A DNA stretch of 64,000 bases from Euptelea pleiosperma (GCA_035048495.1 CM068545.1:24586741-24650740), one strand, 5' to 3'; positions 47,489 to 58,511 are shown, counted from the stretch's first letter. The notes: generated by a model from the sequence alone, not told the origin. Numbers and translations: made by a program.

Positions 47489-48005
47489 AGTGGTTCAGGC
47501 AAGGGTGTAGGTTTGGTAGTGATCTACTTCTTCCCACTTGTTGCGTAAAGCAAAGTAGTACGATCCCAATGGGAGATATCCTTGCTTCAGACGTGCTATC
47601 TCCTGCTGAAGCTCATACATCTGAGCAAAATTCCTAGCCTGGGAATAGGTCTGAGAGACAGCCTCCGATATATCCTTGGCAGTCGGGAGGAAGAAGAAGA
47701 CTTTGCTGATTGACGGATGCATGGAATGGAGTAGCCATGACATGACCATCGAATTCTCTGTTTCCCATTTGTCAAACGTGGCCTCGGATATGTAAGGTGC
47801 AATGATTCGTTCGGTGATATAGCCAACTCTTCCTCATCACGTGATGTACATCTTGGCAGATTGAGACCACTCAAGGTAGTTGGTCCCCATCGAGCTTCAC
47901 CGTGGTGATCTGAAGGCTTGGACTGTGATCACCATGACTCCCTAGACTTGGAGGGGCAACAATAATCTTTGACTTGGCAGAGGATGACTCCTCAGATGTA
48001 CTAAT
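47489..48005 (-). pseudogene. Copia-3 gag, N-terminal fragment
   Basis: Matches copia-1 gag from the start codon region to the point where copia-1 inserted. The start codon is changed to ATT (48003-48005) where copia-1 has ATG. A frameshift lies near 47884. Readable pieces include MVMSWLLHSMHPSISK and LRNKWEEVDHYQTYT. Confidence 0.85.
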
Positions 48006-48174
48006 GATAGTAGAGAAGACCTTTCTGAGGAATAAAGCAACTTGGACTGATCAGAAGTCACCCGAATTGCTGCGCAGGATTCGGACCTTTTAGGAACAAC
48101 TCCTTTAATGATTTTCTATTGGAAAAAAAACCCACGAGAGACGTTACGGAAATCCAAAATGGTTCCTGGATAGG

Positions 48175-48573
48175 TGCGGCTGCACTTGGGAGTAGTTCTC
48201 CCTACTTCTGGGAGGTGCGGTTGCACCCGAGAGAGGTTCTGGGCTCTTCTGAGACCTGCGGCTAGGTCCATAGGGTTTTCTCTGACCTTCTAGATGGGGC
48301 GGCTAGGCCTGGGGACTCTTTTCCAGCCTTCTAGAGTGGGCGGTGAGCCTGGTGACTTCTCTCTAGCTTTCTGGAGTGTGCGGCTATGCCTGGAAGTTCT
48401 TCTCTAGGCTTCTGGAATGGATGGCTAGGCCTGGAGGCTCTTCTCCAACCTTTTGGAGATGGCGGCTAGACCCGGTGGCTCTTCTCCAGGCTTCTGGAGT
48501 GGGCGGCTAGGCCTAGAGGCTCTTCTCCAGCCTTCTGGAGGTGGCGGCTAGGGTTTCTGGACCCTCTAGAACG
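48175..48573 (-). repeat. Copia-3 leader: ~41-bp tandem array, about 10 units
   Basis: Ten or so units of about 41 bp, e.g. GGCGGCTAGGCCTAGAGGCT followed by CTTCTCCAGCCTTCTGGAG. Most units include CTCCAG-4 nt-CTGGAG, a 6-bp perfect stem on either strand. It is about twice as long as the same array in copia-1. It lies between the gag start and the missing 5' LTR. Confidence 0.85.
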
Positions 48574-50059
48574 TGCGGCTGCCCATGGGAGATGATCTCC
48601 TTGAGCTTGTAAAGTAACCTTGTGGAGCACCATTAAACAAAATTGAGAAAAAGCCATGAATACACGAGCTGAAATCCATTTCCTTTCTGAACAAAACTCA
48701 ATTTTTTCACAAGTCAGAAACTCAAGTGATTCACACCTCCTCTTTGAACCTCCTTTCAAGCAGCCTTCTTATCATCATCAATAGTTGAAAGCTCAAGCCC
48801 GTTCAAATATGTTGCATGGATTCATCTAAACGAGCGAAGTACCCTTGTCGGACATGTGTCGTAGTCTGACACGATATGGATTTTGGTGCGATACTTCAAA
48901 ATTCTGTTTTGTTTTTTCTTTCCTTACTTGCAAGATGCTTATTAGCATTTGTTATAGGTTATGAGTCCTACATTTACAATTGCAGGTTTTATGCAACAAA
49001 CATAGCATTACATGTATATATTCTCTTGTCTACAAGTATATGATACAAATCATAAAGATACTATATCACATTATCCACTATGATTCTTGTTATTATATTG
49101 AAAACAACTACTTTGTTTCACATTATTTGAAGTATATTGCCAAGTCCACGAATCCTATTTTTCAAGGTTCCCCAAATCAGACACTCCCCACCCATGTTGG
49201 ACTTTGACACCTTTTACCTGTATCCATGCAACATAGCCATTCAAAAAGACCTTGAGAACTTCTTTGAGGTATAAAACCTCTTGTAGAAATCATAAGCCTC
49301 CACCTTTTATTTTTGATAAGTGCAATAGCCTCCATCTAAGTTAAGTCTCATCATCCACAAGGCAATCCCAATACAAAGCCCAATTCACTTTCCTTTTATC
49401 CTATGTAACAATGACACGAAGACGCATGTTAGTGTCGACACAGATACGATGTGTTTGACACAACGCCTTTAAGAAGCTCACACATACATGTCTATACACA
49501 TGTATTAGAATATCATTCTTTATAAAAATAAGGAAAAAGTATATTATATTTAAAAAGTTGAAGAAAACATTTTTATACAACATGGAACTATATATCGTAA
49601 TAAATATAAGTAGATTTATAAGAAGGAAGACTATTAAACAACTGCAACTTTGTTTAACAACTTAACAAAGTACTTTATGGAGGATGGAACGGACAAACCA
49701 TTATTTAGAAATCATTTATTTAATAAAACCTTTAAAATAAAGGTGACACTGCCGTACGCGTCACGATGTGTGTCGGGACGTAGTTTGCAATTCGGCATAC
49801 AACAAAAATATGATATGACAAAAATACGAGTTTAATTCGATTTTAAGTATAATAATATAGTAAAAATTCAGTCAAAATAAAGGAAAGCGGCAAAGGATTA
49901 ATTCGGGTTTAATAGGATTTTTCCTTTTATATATACATATATATTACTCTTTATCTTTAATATTTTTTATAGTATATAGTTGATTTTGTAAGTCCCTAGT
50001 CATATTCTATAGTCCATCCAAGGCTCCAACAATAACATGCTCCCAGCTACCCAAAAGAA

Positions 50060-50062
<3 letters not shown>

Positions 50063-50098
<36 letters not shown>

Positions 50099-50116
50099 TT
50101 GCGCGCGCGCACACAC
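50063..50116. repeat. (AT)n, then (GC)n and (AC)n microsatellites
   Basis: AT run at 50063-50095, followed by GCGCGCGCGC ACACACAC at 50101-50116. Confidence 0.95.
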
Positions 50117-51364
50117 TACAAAGAATGTTGAAAAGAAAGATGTTACTTGGCTTGATAACTGCCTATCCCCATTTGACGTGGAATGAAAATTGCAGACCAC
50201 GTCTCATCTCATCAGTCCTTGCTTCTTCTGGACTGCTTCTCTTCATTCAAACTAATGGTCCTAACTCCCCTTTATTCCTTCCTTTTAGACTAACAGAACA
50301 GCTTACAAGGCGAAAGAATGAAAGATCTAGTGGCCATTTTATGCACAGTTGTAGGCTCGTAGCAATAGCACCTTCAAGAAGCTTCTATTGAATTCCCTTC
50401 ATCTACCACTGATGAGCGCAGATGGTTGAGGCCGCATGAGGTAAGGTCAAACGGAAGAATACTCATGTCAAATTTTAGGGGTGGGGTAGGTGCTCTCTCT
50501 CTCTCTCTCGTGGTATGACTACTTGGAGGGAGAGTGTCTAGGGAGAAAACAAACAGGGGACATGGGAGAGTTAGGTTTTTTTTTTTTTTCTTTTTCTAAG
50601 GTGAGATTTCCGTTTTTTAAAAATGTATACGCGAATGGATCGTTTTCTGCTTAAAATGCCGAATGTTCTGTATGTTTAAAAAGTAACGGCCATTTAGTAC
50701 GTTTTTTCAAAAAACGTAGGATTCACGTACTTCAGTGAATTGCTAACTAGGGTCGGGATGTGTTGACACGCATGTCCATGTGTTGACGTGTCAGACATGG
50801 CGAAAAACTCTAAAAGTGCCGTGTCCTTGTTACGTGCCTTTTAGTGTTGGCTTTGCTGCTGTAAATTGGTCGGTTTCTTACACCACTAATTAGTGGGTTG
50901 GGCTGTTTGTAACCATCCATCATTTTGCTTATTCACTCATTTGGAGAGTCAGAAAACGTATGAATGGTCCCTCAAAAAATGTCTGCAGGTGCACTGGTTG
51001 TGACTTCTCATGTGTCAATTTTTCTGCAAACCCCGACCAGAAAAATGAGAACAAACAGCAAAAAAGAACCTCCACCATCGCCATATGTGCTCGAGTATGG
51101 CTAAGATGCTTATTATGTGTAATTGTGGTCTATGATACTCCACTTGTAGATCATCCCTATGCTTAAAGCTATATTTAGCGACTTATGTGAGCCCCTAATA
51201 TTGTCAAAGGTGAGATGAATCAGAACCCTTTTTGATTCCCATCTAGTAATGTGAGTGGGTCCCCTTCAACCCTACAGTTCCACTTGAACCTCCATTGAGG
51301 CTCTAATAATTTATAATCCCGTTCTTAATAATCTTTCATAGTTTATTGGTAATAGCAAGGACTG

Positions 51365-52015
51365 CCAGTAGCCCAACCCGACCTTCAAGGCTATGAACCC
51401 AAGCCCAACCCAACCCAACCCAACCCGAGGTCGGGCCTAGATTTCCCAACCCAATCGGGTTGGTCAATTTCTTAATTTTTTTTATTGGTTGAAAAGGCTA
51501 CTACTTTTTTTCATATTAAAATTGTTTATTGGTCAATACAATGACCGTTATGCCATTAAATAATAGCTTAATTTCCACATCCTGTTAAATAGGACCACAC
51601 TAACAAAATATATATACATTTATATTCATCATCTTTACAAGTATATTCATACAATTAGAAGTTCAAAATTCTTCACATAATCTTGGTCCTACAAATACCA
51701 AATAATTTGCCTTCAGCTACAAATAGTAACACGTGCGGATGATAACACAAGTTTACATCAGAACGAGAACTACACATTGGCGAAACTCGCGGCTTGAGCC
51801 AAGACTCAAAAGCATCTCCATTGTCAACAACATAGCAATGAGCTTTTCAACTACTCACCGATGTGTATGTCGAGGTTGGGTTGGGCTGAAGCCTCAACCC
51901 TAGCCCAACCCGATTTGATCGGGTTGTCAAAATCCAGGCCCGGGCCCAACCAGAGTATTGAAGGGGCCAACCCAACCCAACCCTAGTCCAACATCGGGTT
52001 GGGCCCACCCAAGTT
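51365..52015. mobile_element. Degenerate MITE-like element with CCCAACCC arms
   Basis: The left arm (51370-51470) is rich in CCCAACCCAACCCGAGGTCGGG and the right arm (51870-52010) in GGTTGGGTTGGGC and CCCAACCCGAT, with AT-rich DNA between. This is the composition of old hAT-like MITEs. No duplication of the target was found, so the ends are guesses. Confidence 0.4.
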
Positions 52016-53230
52016 GCATACCTACATTGCATACATTTTATCGTCTCGAATTTCTTATGAGACATACAAAATATGTTATTATAGTACCAACCACAAGATA
52101 TGGTAGCGATATAAATTGTTAGATGTTCTGTAGGCCATTTCACTTGAATAGAATACTACTAAGTTTTAAATACTGGTACCATAATGTATATAGGTAACCC
52201 AAAGAATTGATATACATTCCGATAAGTATCAATACATTACCAATATGCATCAATCTATTACACAACCGTGTTTGATGCCTAAATAAGCTGGAAATATGAT
52301 GTTTAAAGCCATTATGCTACCCCTACTACCGCATGTACGGAAAATAATCACAATTTTGTTCTCCAGTTCACTATGATACACTAACATACATTACGCTAAA
52401 CTATGTTTGATGCTTAGATAAGCTAAAACTATGATTTTAAAACATTAATACTATGTTTACAACACATTTACTAGACAAATTTATGAAAATTTTGGTATCT
52501 TCTACCCTTTCTTTATCAGTTTAAATAATGCATTGGAATGCATCAATAGTCAATACATATCATACAATATAATACAATATGTTAAATACATTATAATGCA
52601 GGTATGATACATAGGGAAGCTCCACACTAACCCTACGTATTGTCTCGGGCTCCTAAAATCATGATAGGTATTGTATGACACACAAAGATATGTATTGATG
52701 CGGTAAATCATGTATGTTACAGAGTTTCCAAATACTACTGTACAATGGTATAGTTTTTTGGAGCATAAAAAAATTTACATTTATATGATTTGATTATTGA
52801 TTTCCTTCGACTCACATTTTTGTTTACAGATATTTCCTTAACCCTACAACTCACATGGTATCACACCTGCTATATAGGATTTTACCATAGATTACAATTC
52901 TACTTACACCTCAGTGACCTCACACATTATAAAGAAAATAAATAATCTTGCCTAATATTGAAATTCCATCTAACAAGTTACTAACTTGAACATATAAGTG
53001 CTTCCCTGTCATCAACTCTAATACTTAACATTTTACTCTAATATTTAATATAAACTGTCTTCACCATTCAATATAGAGTGCCTACAATAAGAGAATTCTT
53101 CATGTGGGTTCTATGGTTTACTAGTTTTCCCACTTTGATTTGCTTATATGGTCTACAATTTTTCTGGTACTTTTCCTCCATTTCTCCTTATAATACATGC
53201 TATTGAAAGAGAAAAGATCATGTTATGCAG

Positions 53231-53311
53231 GAGCAATTGGACCCATTTTCCCTTGTTGCTGATGAACTGTCGATCCTCACGAATAGGTTGCAGTCGATGG
53301 TGTTCGCTGAG
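53231..53311 (+). CDS. SPS3: Prenyl diphosphate synthase exon 2
   Basis: 27 codons between TTATGCAG and GAG|GTATAG, both phase 0: EQLDPFSLVADEL, then SILTNRLQSMVFAE. This is the start of the mature domain in plant long-chain trans-prenyl diphosphate synthases of the Arabidopsis SPS3 (At2g34630) type. These enzymes add isopentenyl diphosphate units to make the polyprenyl tail of ubiquinone or plastoquinone. The K-to-L style changes later in the domain are conservative. Exon borders match those recalled for this family. Confidence 0.9.
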
Positions 53312-53439
53312 GTATAGGGTCTTTCTTCTTTCCTCTCTTTTGACCAAGTAATGAACTTCATCTAGGAGTGTGTCTATTTGGGTGGAAGAGGAGATAGAAT
53401 GGATTTCTATGATAAAATATTAGACTTGGTTTTGTACAG

Positions 53440-53511
53440 GTCCCTCTGCTTGCCTCAGCCGCTGAGTACTTCTTCAAGATGGGGGTAGAAGGGAAGAGGT
53501 TTCGTCCTGCA
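53440..53511 (+). CDS. SPS3: Prenyl diphosphate synthase exon 3
   Basis: 24 codons between TTTGTACAG and GCA|GTAAGA: VPLLASAAEYFFKMG then VEGKRFRPA. GKRFRP is the conserved family motif whose K and R contact the IPP diphosphate. VPLL replaces the VPKL usual in relatives. Phase 0 on both sides. Confidence 0.93.
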
Positions 53512-53774
53512 GTAAGAACTAATAATGCTAATTAATTGAGGTGTCTAACCCATTTCTGAAGTGGGCTATTTTTATCACCTTGTATATTCCCTTCATTTAA
53601 GAGTTTTTTTTTCCTGGTCAAGTTGGGACCATTTCCCACAAATTATATTGAGTCATTGACAATTATATTTTGACCAAGTATGCTACTTATTGCTTAAGGG
53701 TACTAGCTTTCTGATTCTGAAAATAAATATATGAATAAATAGATAACCAAGAAGTAGTCATCCTTTGTAACTCA

Positions 53775-54420
53775 AGTTGTTTATGCAATTAAACTCCGAT
53801 GGAGAAAGAGAATGGAGAAGGAAGGAAGAATAAAATAGAATAAGGTTCTTAGAGTGTATCACTTTCAGCCATGTTATTTAGGTAATACCTTGAAGAATGT
53901 TGTTACAGGCGCTTAGACAACTAGGTGATACGCTCCTGGTCGTCGCTAAGCTAGTGTTCCTTTGGTTATTGGCCCCTGCCTAGTTGAGAAAACTATCCAG
54001 ACACATGCTTGGGATCCAGGGAACCTTTATTTATATTTTAATAAAACTTTAGGCGAAATGCGACCCTCATTTTATGAGAACCTAAGATTTTTCTAGAAGT
54101 CTGCGGCTTGACTATTGAAACTCCAGTCAAGAGAAACATCATGTCCTTGAATGTTGAAACTCCAATCGAGTTTCAATTGGTAGTTACTGTACGGCTCACT
54201 AATGTCAGCCTATGGCTGGACGACGTCAGCATGGTGCGATAACTTCAATTATGACTTCCTTGTTTGAACCTGCTCTTTGATGTCAACTTGTTTGTGTGAT
54301 GAATCTAGGGGAGAAAGAGGAAGGAGTAGGAGAAGGAAAAAAAAGAGAGAAAGAGGGAAGTAGAGAGAATAGGGTTCTTGGAGTGTCACACGTTCGACCT
54401 CACACTAAAATTTATTCAAT
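53775..54420 (-). mobile_element. Short LTR-like relic with copia leader sequence in intron 3
   Basis: Two direct repeats, about 53775-53885 and 54285-54410, share CAAsTTGTTT..GrTGrA..GAGAAAGAG..GGAGAAGGAA..AGAATAr-GGTTCTTrGAGTGT. The right one starts GAATCTAGGGG, like the LTR of copia-4. Between them 54190-54240 (GTACGGCTCACTAATGTCAG..GACGACGTCAGCATGG) resembles the copia-4 leader at 63590-63640. A small non-coding, TRIM-like derivative is the likeliest reading; no perfect ends. Confidence 0.4.
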
Positions 54421-54913
54421 TGTTATGTTACCGTAATTCCATTCATGTGAGGGATAACAGAAGAAACATAACGGAAAAGGAAATAAATACTGTGTCCTAA
54501 CTAAGCACAGAGGGAAAGTATCCTTGTATCAGAAAAGCACATATCAGATGTTCTATTAATCAGGACCTTCTGACATGACATAAGTCTCATGGCCACAGCA
54601 ATTCTGGTGATGAGATGTCATAGTATCCAATCAAATGAATATTGTCCTTTACCTTGCTCAAGCAGTTGTCAGTGTCTAAAGAATGCAATGTATTGAATGT
54701 TTAGGATAATTTGAATACCATGAGTGTACACAGGTCCATCAAATCCATTGTCAAGATTGAAGAGTTGAATTTAACAAATTTTCTTTTTTCCTTTTAAATC
54801 AAGAAATGAGGATAACAATAGGCAATTTACATATTAAATATTCTGATCTGTCTAGTTTAGCTCGTATGCATCCCTCTTCCTTGTAAGTAATTGCAGACAT
54901 ATGGTTTACACAG

Positions 54914-55036
54914 GTTCTGTTGTTGATGGCATCAGCTTTGAATGTTTCGGTACCTGAATCAGCTGTGATTGGTTCTTTATCGAAGGAAATTTGTGCAAGA
55001 CAGCAGCGTATTGCAGAGATCACTGAGATGATCCAT
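54914..55036 (+). CDS. SPS3: Prenyl diphosphate synthase exon 4
   Basis: 41 codons between TTACACAG and CAT|GTGAGA: VLLLMASALNVSV, ICARQQRIAEITEMIH. This continues exon 3 (RFRPA-VLLLM) and leads into the first aspartate-rich motif of exon 5. Phase 0 on both sides. Confidence 0.95.
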
Positions 55037-55488
55037 GTGAGATCTTTGGATTTATCTCACTTTTATCACATGCTTATGGTGTATGTTGCTTAAATGTTAC
55101 CATGTGTTATGTCAGAAAGCGAGAAAATACACCATTCAAGGTGGAATCATCCCTATATGCTTAATTAATCGAACACCCTAAAGGTAGATATAGCTGTATA
55201 TCTTGACTATTGAATTGATGGAACACCTCTTGCATGGCCAAATCCTAAAGGTCACTGATTGATGATCCATACCATATAATCAGTGAAACTGTTTTTGGGC
55301 TGTTATTCATCCAAGAAGTTCTACATCCATTGGTTGTTGCAAATCAATATTTAAGCCCACAGTTGGCACATGGAAAGGCGAGGCCATGTTGGAGTCATCC
55401 CTGATGCAGTATTTACTTATGTCATTTGCTCTCTGACAACTACTCCTTTTTACAACAAATGTCCAACTAACCTTGTTTGTTATGCTAG

Positions 55489-55575
55489 GTAGCAAGCCTT
55501 CTTCATGATGATGTCTTGGATGATGCGGATACAAGGCGTGGTATTGGTTCGCTAAATTGTGTAATGGGAAATAAG
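55489..55575 (+). CDS. SPS3: Prenyl diphosphate synthase exon 5 (first Asp-rich motif)
   Basis: 29 codons between ATGCTAG and AAG|GTATTT: VASLLHDDVLDDADTRRG then IGSLNCVMGNK. DDVLDD is the first DDxxD motif that binds magnesium and the allylic diphosphate; the following RR contacts the diphosphate. All key residues are present, so the visible part of the enzyme looks functional. Confidence 0.96.
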
Positions 55576-56361
55576 GTATTTTACCTGTGTTTTTTCTTTT
55601 TTCTTTTCCTTTTCCCTCTTTTCAGTACTCTGGAAATGATCATTAGTTTCCATTCTCTTCAATAATTTTCTTTATTTTAGCAATTCTGGACAAATATTAG
55701 AATAGTTCCCATTTGTGAAATGTAGGGATGGAACCCAATCGGCTGGAAATCATATCTTTTTCCTACCTGTGCTGTACATGTGACATGCCTTTAGGGGGAT
55801 CAGGCCCTACATTAGATGGGTCAAACTCCCACCAAGTAGATCTTCTTGGTCAAAAGTCAACCAAATCAAATTTTTGTAACCTTCAGGTCCATTGCATTCT
55901 TTTGGAATATCAGAAGAGATATGGTGAACGGTCCTGAGTATAGTCTATTAATTGGATCGTTAAGATATCTTATCAGGCTGATTTTCAATCTAGAGGATCT
56001 TCCCACTGGGCCAAAGTGAATGGTGTGTTGTGAGTCAATGGAACAGTGAGGAAACACTGGAATTTTTTTTAGAAATTATGGAGACTCACCATGTCCATTA
56101 TCCGTTGGAGTGGACATATGTTGGCATGTTTCGACTGACAACCAACTTTTTGAACCATGTGTATGGTCATTAACATTTGCCGGTGAGGGATTTTCTTACT
56201 AACCAATTAAGGTTTTCTCTTCCCATACTTCTTTATCTGGTCCCAAGTCTCTTTTTTGGGGTGTATTCAAATAATTTATTAGGTAACAGGTACTCTAGGT
56301 TTAAATATAGGTTGATAAAAACACTTTGTAGCGTAAACTTGTTTCAACCTGTGTGATGCAG
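55576..56361. other. Intron 5
   Basis: 786-bp intron with no gene; the stretch at 55720-56110 is slightly GC-richer (ACTGGGCCAAAGTGAATGG), maybe an old repeat. Confidence 0.6.
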
Positions 56362-56433
56362 ATAGCTGTGCTGGCAGGAGATTTTCTGCTCTCCCGAGCT
56401 TGTGTGGCTCTTGCCTCACTGAAAAACAACGAG
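56362..56433 (+). CDS. SPS3: Prenyl diphosphate synthase exon 6
   Basis: 24 codons between GTGATGCAG and GAG|GTAGGT: IAVLAGDFLLSRACVALASL, ending KNNE. LAGDFLLSRA is strongly conserved in trans-prenyl synthases. Phase 0 on both sides. Confidence 0.95.
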
Positions 56434-56654
56434 GTAGGTCTTTATTTAGTATTTTCATCTCTTACTTGCAATAATAAGCTCATTTTATTTATCTTTTTAG
56501 GCCCTTAGACCCCAAATGGAACCAATTGGACTTCTTTATGGTCTGTTGCACTTTCTTTTTTTGTATCCAACCAAAAGCATAGATCAATTGGGCAGGTAAC
56601 ATTGGAAATTGGTGTAGTTCTTGTGCTATACAAGAGGTGGCAATCAGTTGGAAG

Positions 56655-56975
56655 CATGGTTTAAAATTTCATAATGTTTCGTACGAAACATTTCAGAATT
56701 TAAGAGAAAACATTGAATGTTTTGTTTCATTTCGTAATGTTTCGGATTGTTTCGTAATGTTTCAGTTTGTTTCACCAAGACAAACTGAGACATTACGATA
56801 CAATCCGATAGAATAGGAAAAAAAAGAAAAAAAAATACGATTTCATGATTTTGGGAATGTTTCGCCTGTTTCGTCATTTTTTCAATATCTCGGGAATGTT
56901 TCATTTCGTTTTGGTGTTTGTCTCGGTTTATCACTTGACCGAGACATTCCTCCGAAATGAGATTTTTAAGTCATG
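56655..56975. mobile_element. hAT-type fold-back MITE C (321 bp) in intron 6
   Basis: Ends CATGGTTTAAAATTTC and GATTTTTAAGTCATG form an imperfect inverted repeat. A perfect 8-bp duplication gttggaag flanks it (56647-56654 and 56976-56983). The inside is built of TTTCGTAATGTTTCGG-type repeats and folds on itself around ACCAA: CGTAATGTTTCAGTTTGTTTC pairs with GACAAACTGAGACATTACG. Non-coding. It is a different family from copies A and B. Confidence 0.85.
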
Positions 56976-57009
56976 GTTGGAAGGTCCAGTTCAATGGGTC
57001 CATGCACTA

Positions 57010-57213
57010 CCCTTTGATATACATTGTTACGCCTCCCTCTAATGGCTTAAGCTTTTAGAGTAAAGTGGTTGTCAACATGGTATCGGGGGGAGGGGGGGTG
57101 TTGTTTGGCTGAGTGGCCAGACTCTACCTCTGTTAGACCCGTGGACCCTTTGATATACATTGTTACTCCTCTCTCTAACAGCTTAAGCTTTTAGAGTAAA
57201 GTGGTTGTCAACA
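57010..57213 (+). mobile_element. TRIM-like micro-element, 68-bp direct repeats
   Basis: CCCTTTGATATACATTGTTAC...GGTTGTCAACA occurs at 57010-57077 and 57146-57213, about 93% alike. The first copy is followed at once by TGGTATC, the core of the initiator-Met primer-binding site, and then a G-rich tract. Only about 68 bp lie between the repeats. This resembles a terminal-repeat retrotransposon in miniature or its recombination product. Confidence 0.5.
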
Positions 57214-57377
57214 CAATATATTTTAAGTTATGTTGAATTGTAAGCCTGTGCTCTCAAAGCCTCAAACCTTTCTCACCAGATTATTTTTGTCTGCTTGTTT
57301 TGGTTATTCAGCATGATTTGGCATTCAATTTGTTGGTTTTACTTTGTTATCTTCATCATATTGGCGTGTATCTGCAG

Positions 57378-57463
57378 GTTGTGACATTAATTGCAACAGT
57401 TGTGAAGCATCTTGTTAAAGGGGAAACCATGCAAATGACAACTACATCAGAAGAACGCTGTAG
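57378..57463 (+). CDS. SPS3: Prenyl diphosphate synthase exon 7
   Basis: 86 bp between TATCTGCAG and AG|GTATGA: VVTLIATVVKHLV, KGETMQMTTTSEERC plus two bases, so the next intron is phase 2. GETMQM is conserved in solanesyl-type synthases. Relatives continue with an S/M-YY-MQKTYYKT segment. It is not found before the window ends, so intron 7 is at least 6.5 kb and the second aspartate-rich motif lies outside. Confidence 0.95.
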
Positions 57464-58282
57464 GTATGATATTCTGCTATGTCAAGACTCATTCTATTTT
57501 CTTATGTTGTAGTTATTACTTGTTTCTTGCATTCTATTTTACACTGATATGGGTACAAGTGTCAAAGGGTACAGTTTGTCAGATTGGTGAACCTTGAAAA
57601 TAAGATTTACAGACTCAGCAATGTGCTTTAAATAACGTAAAACAAAGTAACTGTTTTTTATATTAGAAATTTAGAAGGATATAAATGGATCATGTGATAT
57701 CTTATGATTTGGATCATTCACCTTTAGACGAGCATAAATATATAATGTTATATTAATTGCATAGGAAATTTCAGTTGGAAAATGTTCATAACCAAATGTA
57801 AATGTTAATATCTTGCAAGGAAAACAAAAAGAAATCTGGAAGTGTAGCACCAGAACTTGGAGTGTCGGAATCCAACTCATATACAGCATGGGTACTTCCT
57901 CCATTTAGAAGAATCCGTGCAATGTAGCTTGCATTAAACAATAATAGATGTGACATGTGAATCCTTTCAAAACTTAGTTGCAGGCATTGTCTACTGGAGA
58001 TGCTGGCCCAGCTTTGGACTCTCCTTCTCACTTCCTAACCTCCTTTGTTCGTCCCAACAGCTATTAATTTCTTGATTCCATGGAAGACCACCTTCAACTT
58101 GAGGATATTAAAGGTACTCTTGGTTTAGATCATCACGAGTCATGACATTCTACAAACTGCATGCATGTAGGCTTAGACCTCCAACAAAAAATTTACATGA
58201 TAGGATGATCCTAACATATGATTTCTAGACAACATTTAAGTGTTTTCCAAATTATTCTTGCTTGCCCAAAAGAATGTGATGG
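57464..58282. other. Start of intron 7
   Basis: No coding feature. GGAGATGCTGGCCCAGC at about 57996 is a GC-richer patch with no recognised motif. Copia-4 begins at about 58283. Confidence 0.5.
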
Positions 58283-58504
58283 AAGTTGAATCTAGGGTTT
58301 CTAGGGTTAGAACAAGAGAGAGAGAGAAAAAGAGGAGAGAGAAGAGAGCAATTAGGGTAAAGAGCATGTAGAATACATGTCTCTGTAGTTTATTATTTAT
58401 ATGAGTCTAAAAATACTGAAAGTAGATAAGTATGCCCCTACAGGCAATAACTAACACATCTACCATATACCGTATAATACGACTATATGGCTTACATGAT
58501 AACA
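58283..58504 (-). repeat. 3' LTR of copia-4
   Basis: About 222 bp ending GATAACA before the antisense polypurine tract. It has the CATGTA-GAA-TACATG stem-loop (58375-58389) just downstream, on the element strand, of a TATAAATAA box (about 58400-58410). Confidence 0.82.
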
Positions 58505-58511
58505 CTCCCCC

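Larger units (their letters stand above)
34624..48606 (-). mobile_element. Old copia copy hosting two nested copias (copia-3)
   Basis: Pieces of one antisense copia lie at 34624-36099, 41777-42145 and 47489-48606. Putting them in order gives the 3' LTR (34624-34824), the pol C-terminal part, a junction at about 36066 where most of pol is deleted, then the gag zinc-knuckle region, gag N-terminal region and leader. The sequence is interrupted by copia-2 (36100-41776) and copia-1 (42146-47488). Both flanks of each guest match contiguous sequence of copia-1's own gag, proving where they landed. The 5' LTR of copia-3 is missing: similarity stops near 48606. Confidence 0.85.
48607..53230. other. 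Rest of intron 1, no gene recognised
   Basis: AT-rich intron. 48830-49800 contains three GTGTCG/GACAC-rich patches (48850, 49430, 49770) that may be remains of a TIR element. 50130-50390 has a short open frame without motif. 50610-50765 ends TTGCTAACTAGGG, reminiscent of the piece at 27188 in reverse. 51365-52015 is listed separately. The acceptor of exon 2 is TTATGCAG (53230). Confidence 0.4.

Noticed and set aside
48175..48573. CRISPR-like regular array
   Set aside because: Units are contiguous diverged tandem copies without unique spacers, in a plant retroelement leader.
51365..52015. Firm hAT MITE call
   Set aside because: Arms are similar in composition but no inverted ends or 8-bp duplication could be matched; kept only as a low-confidence element.
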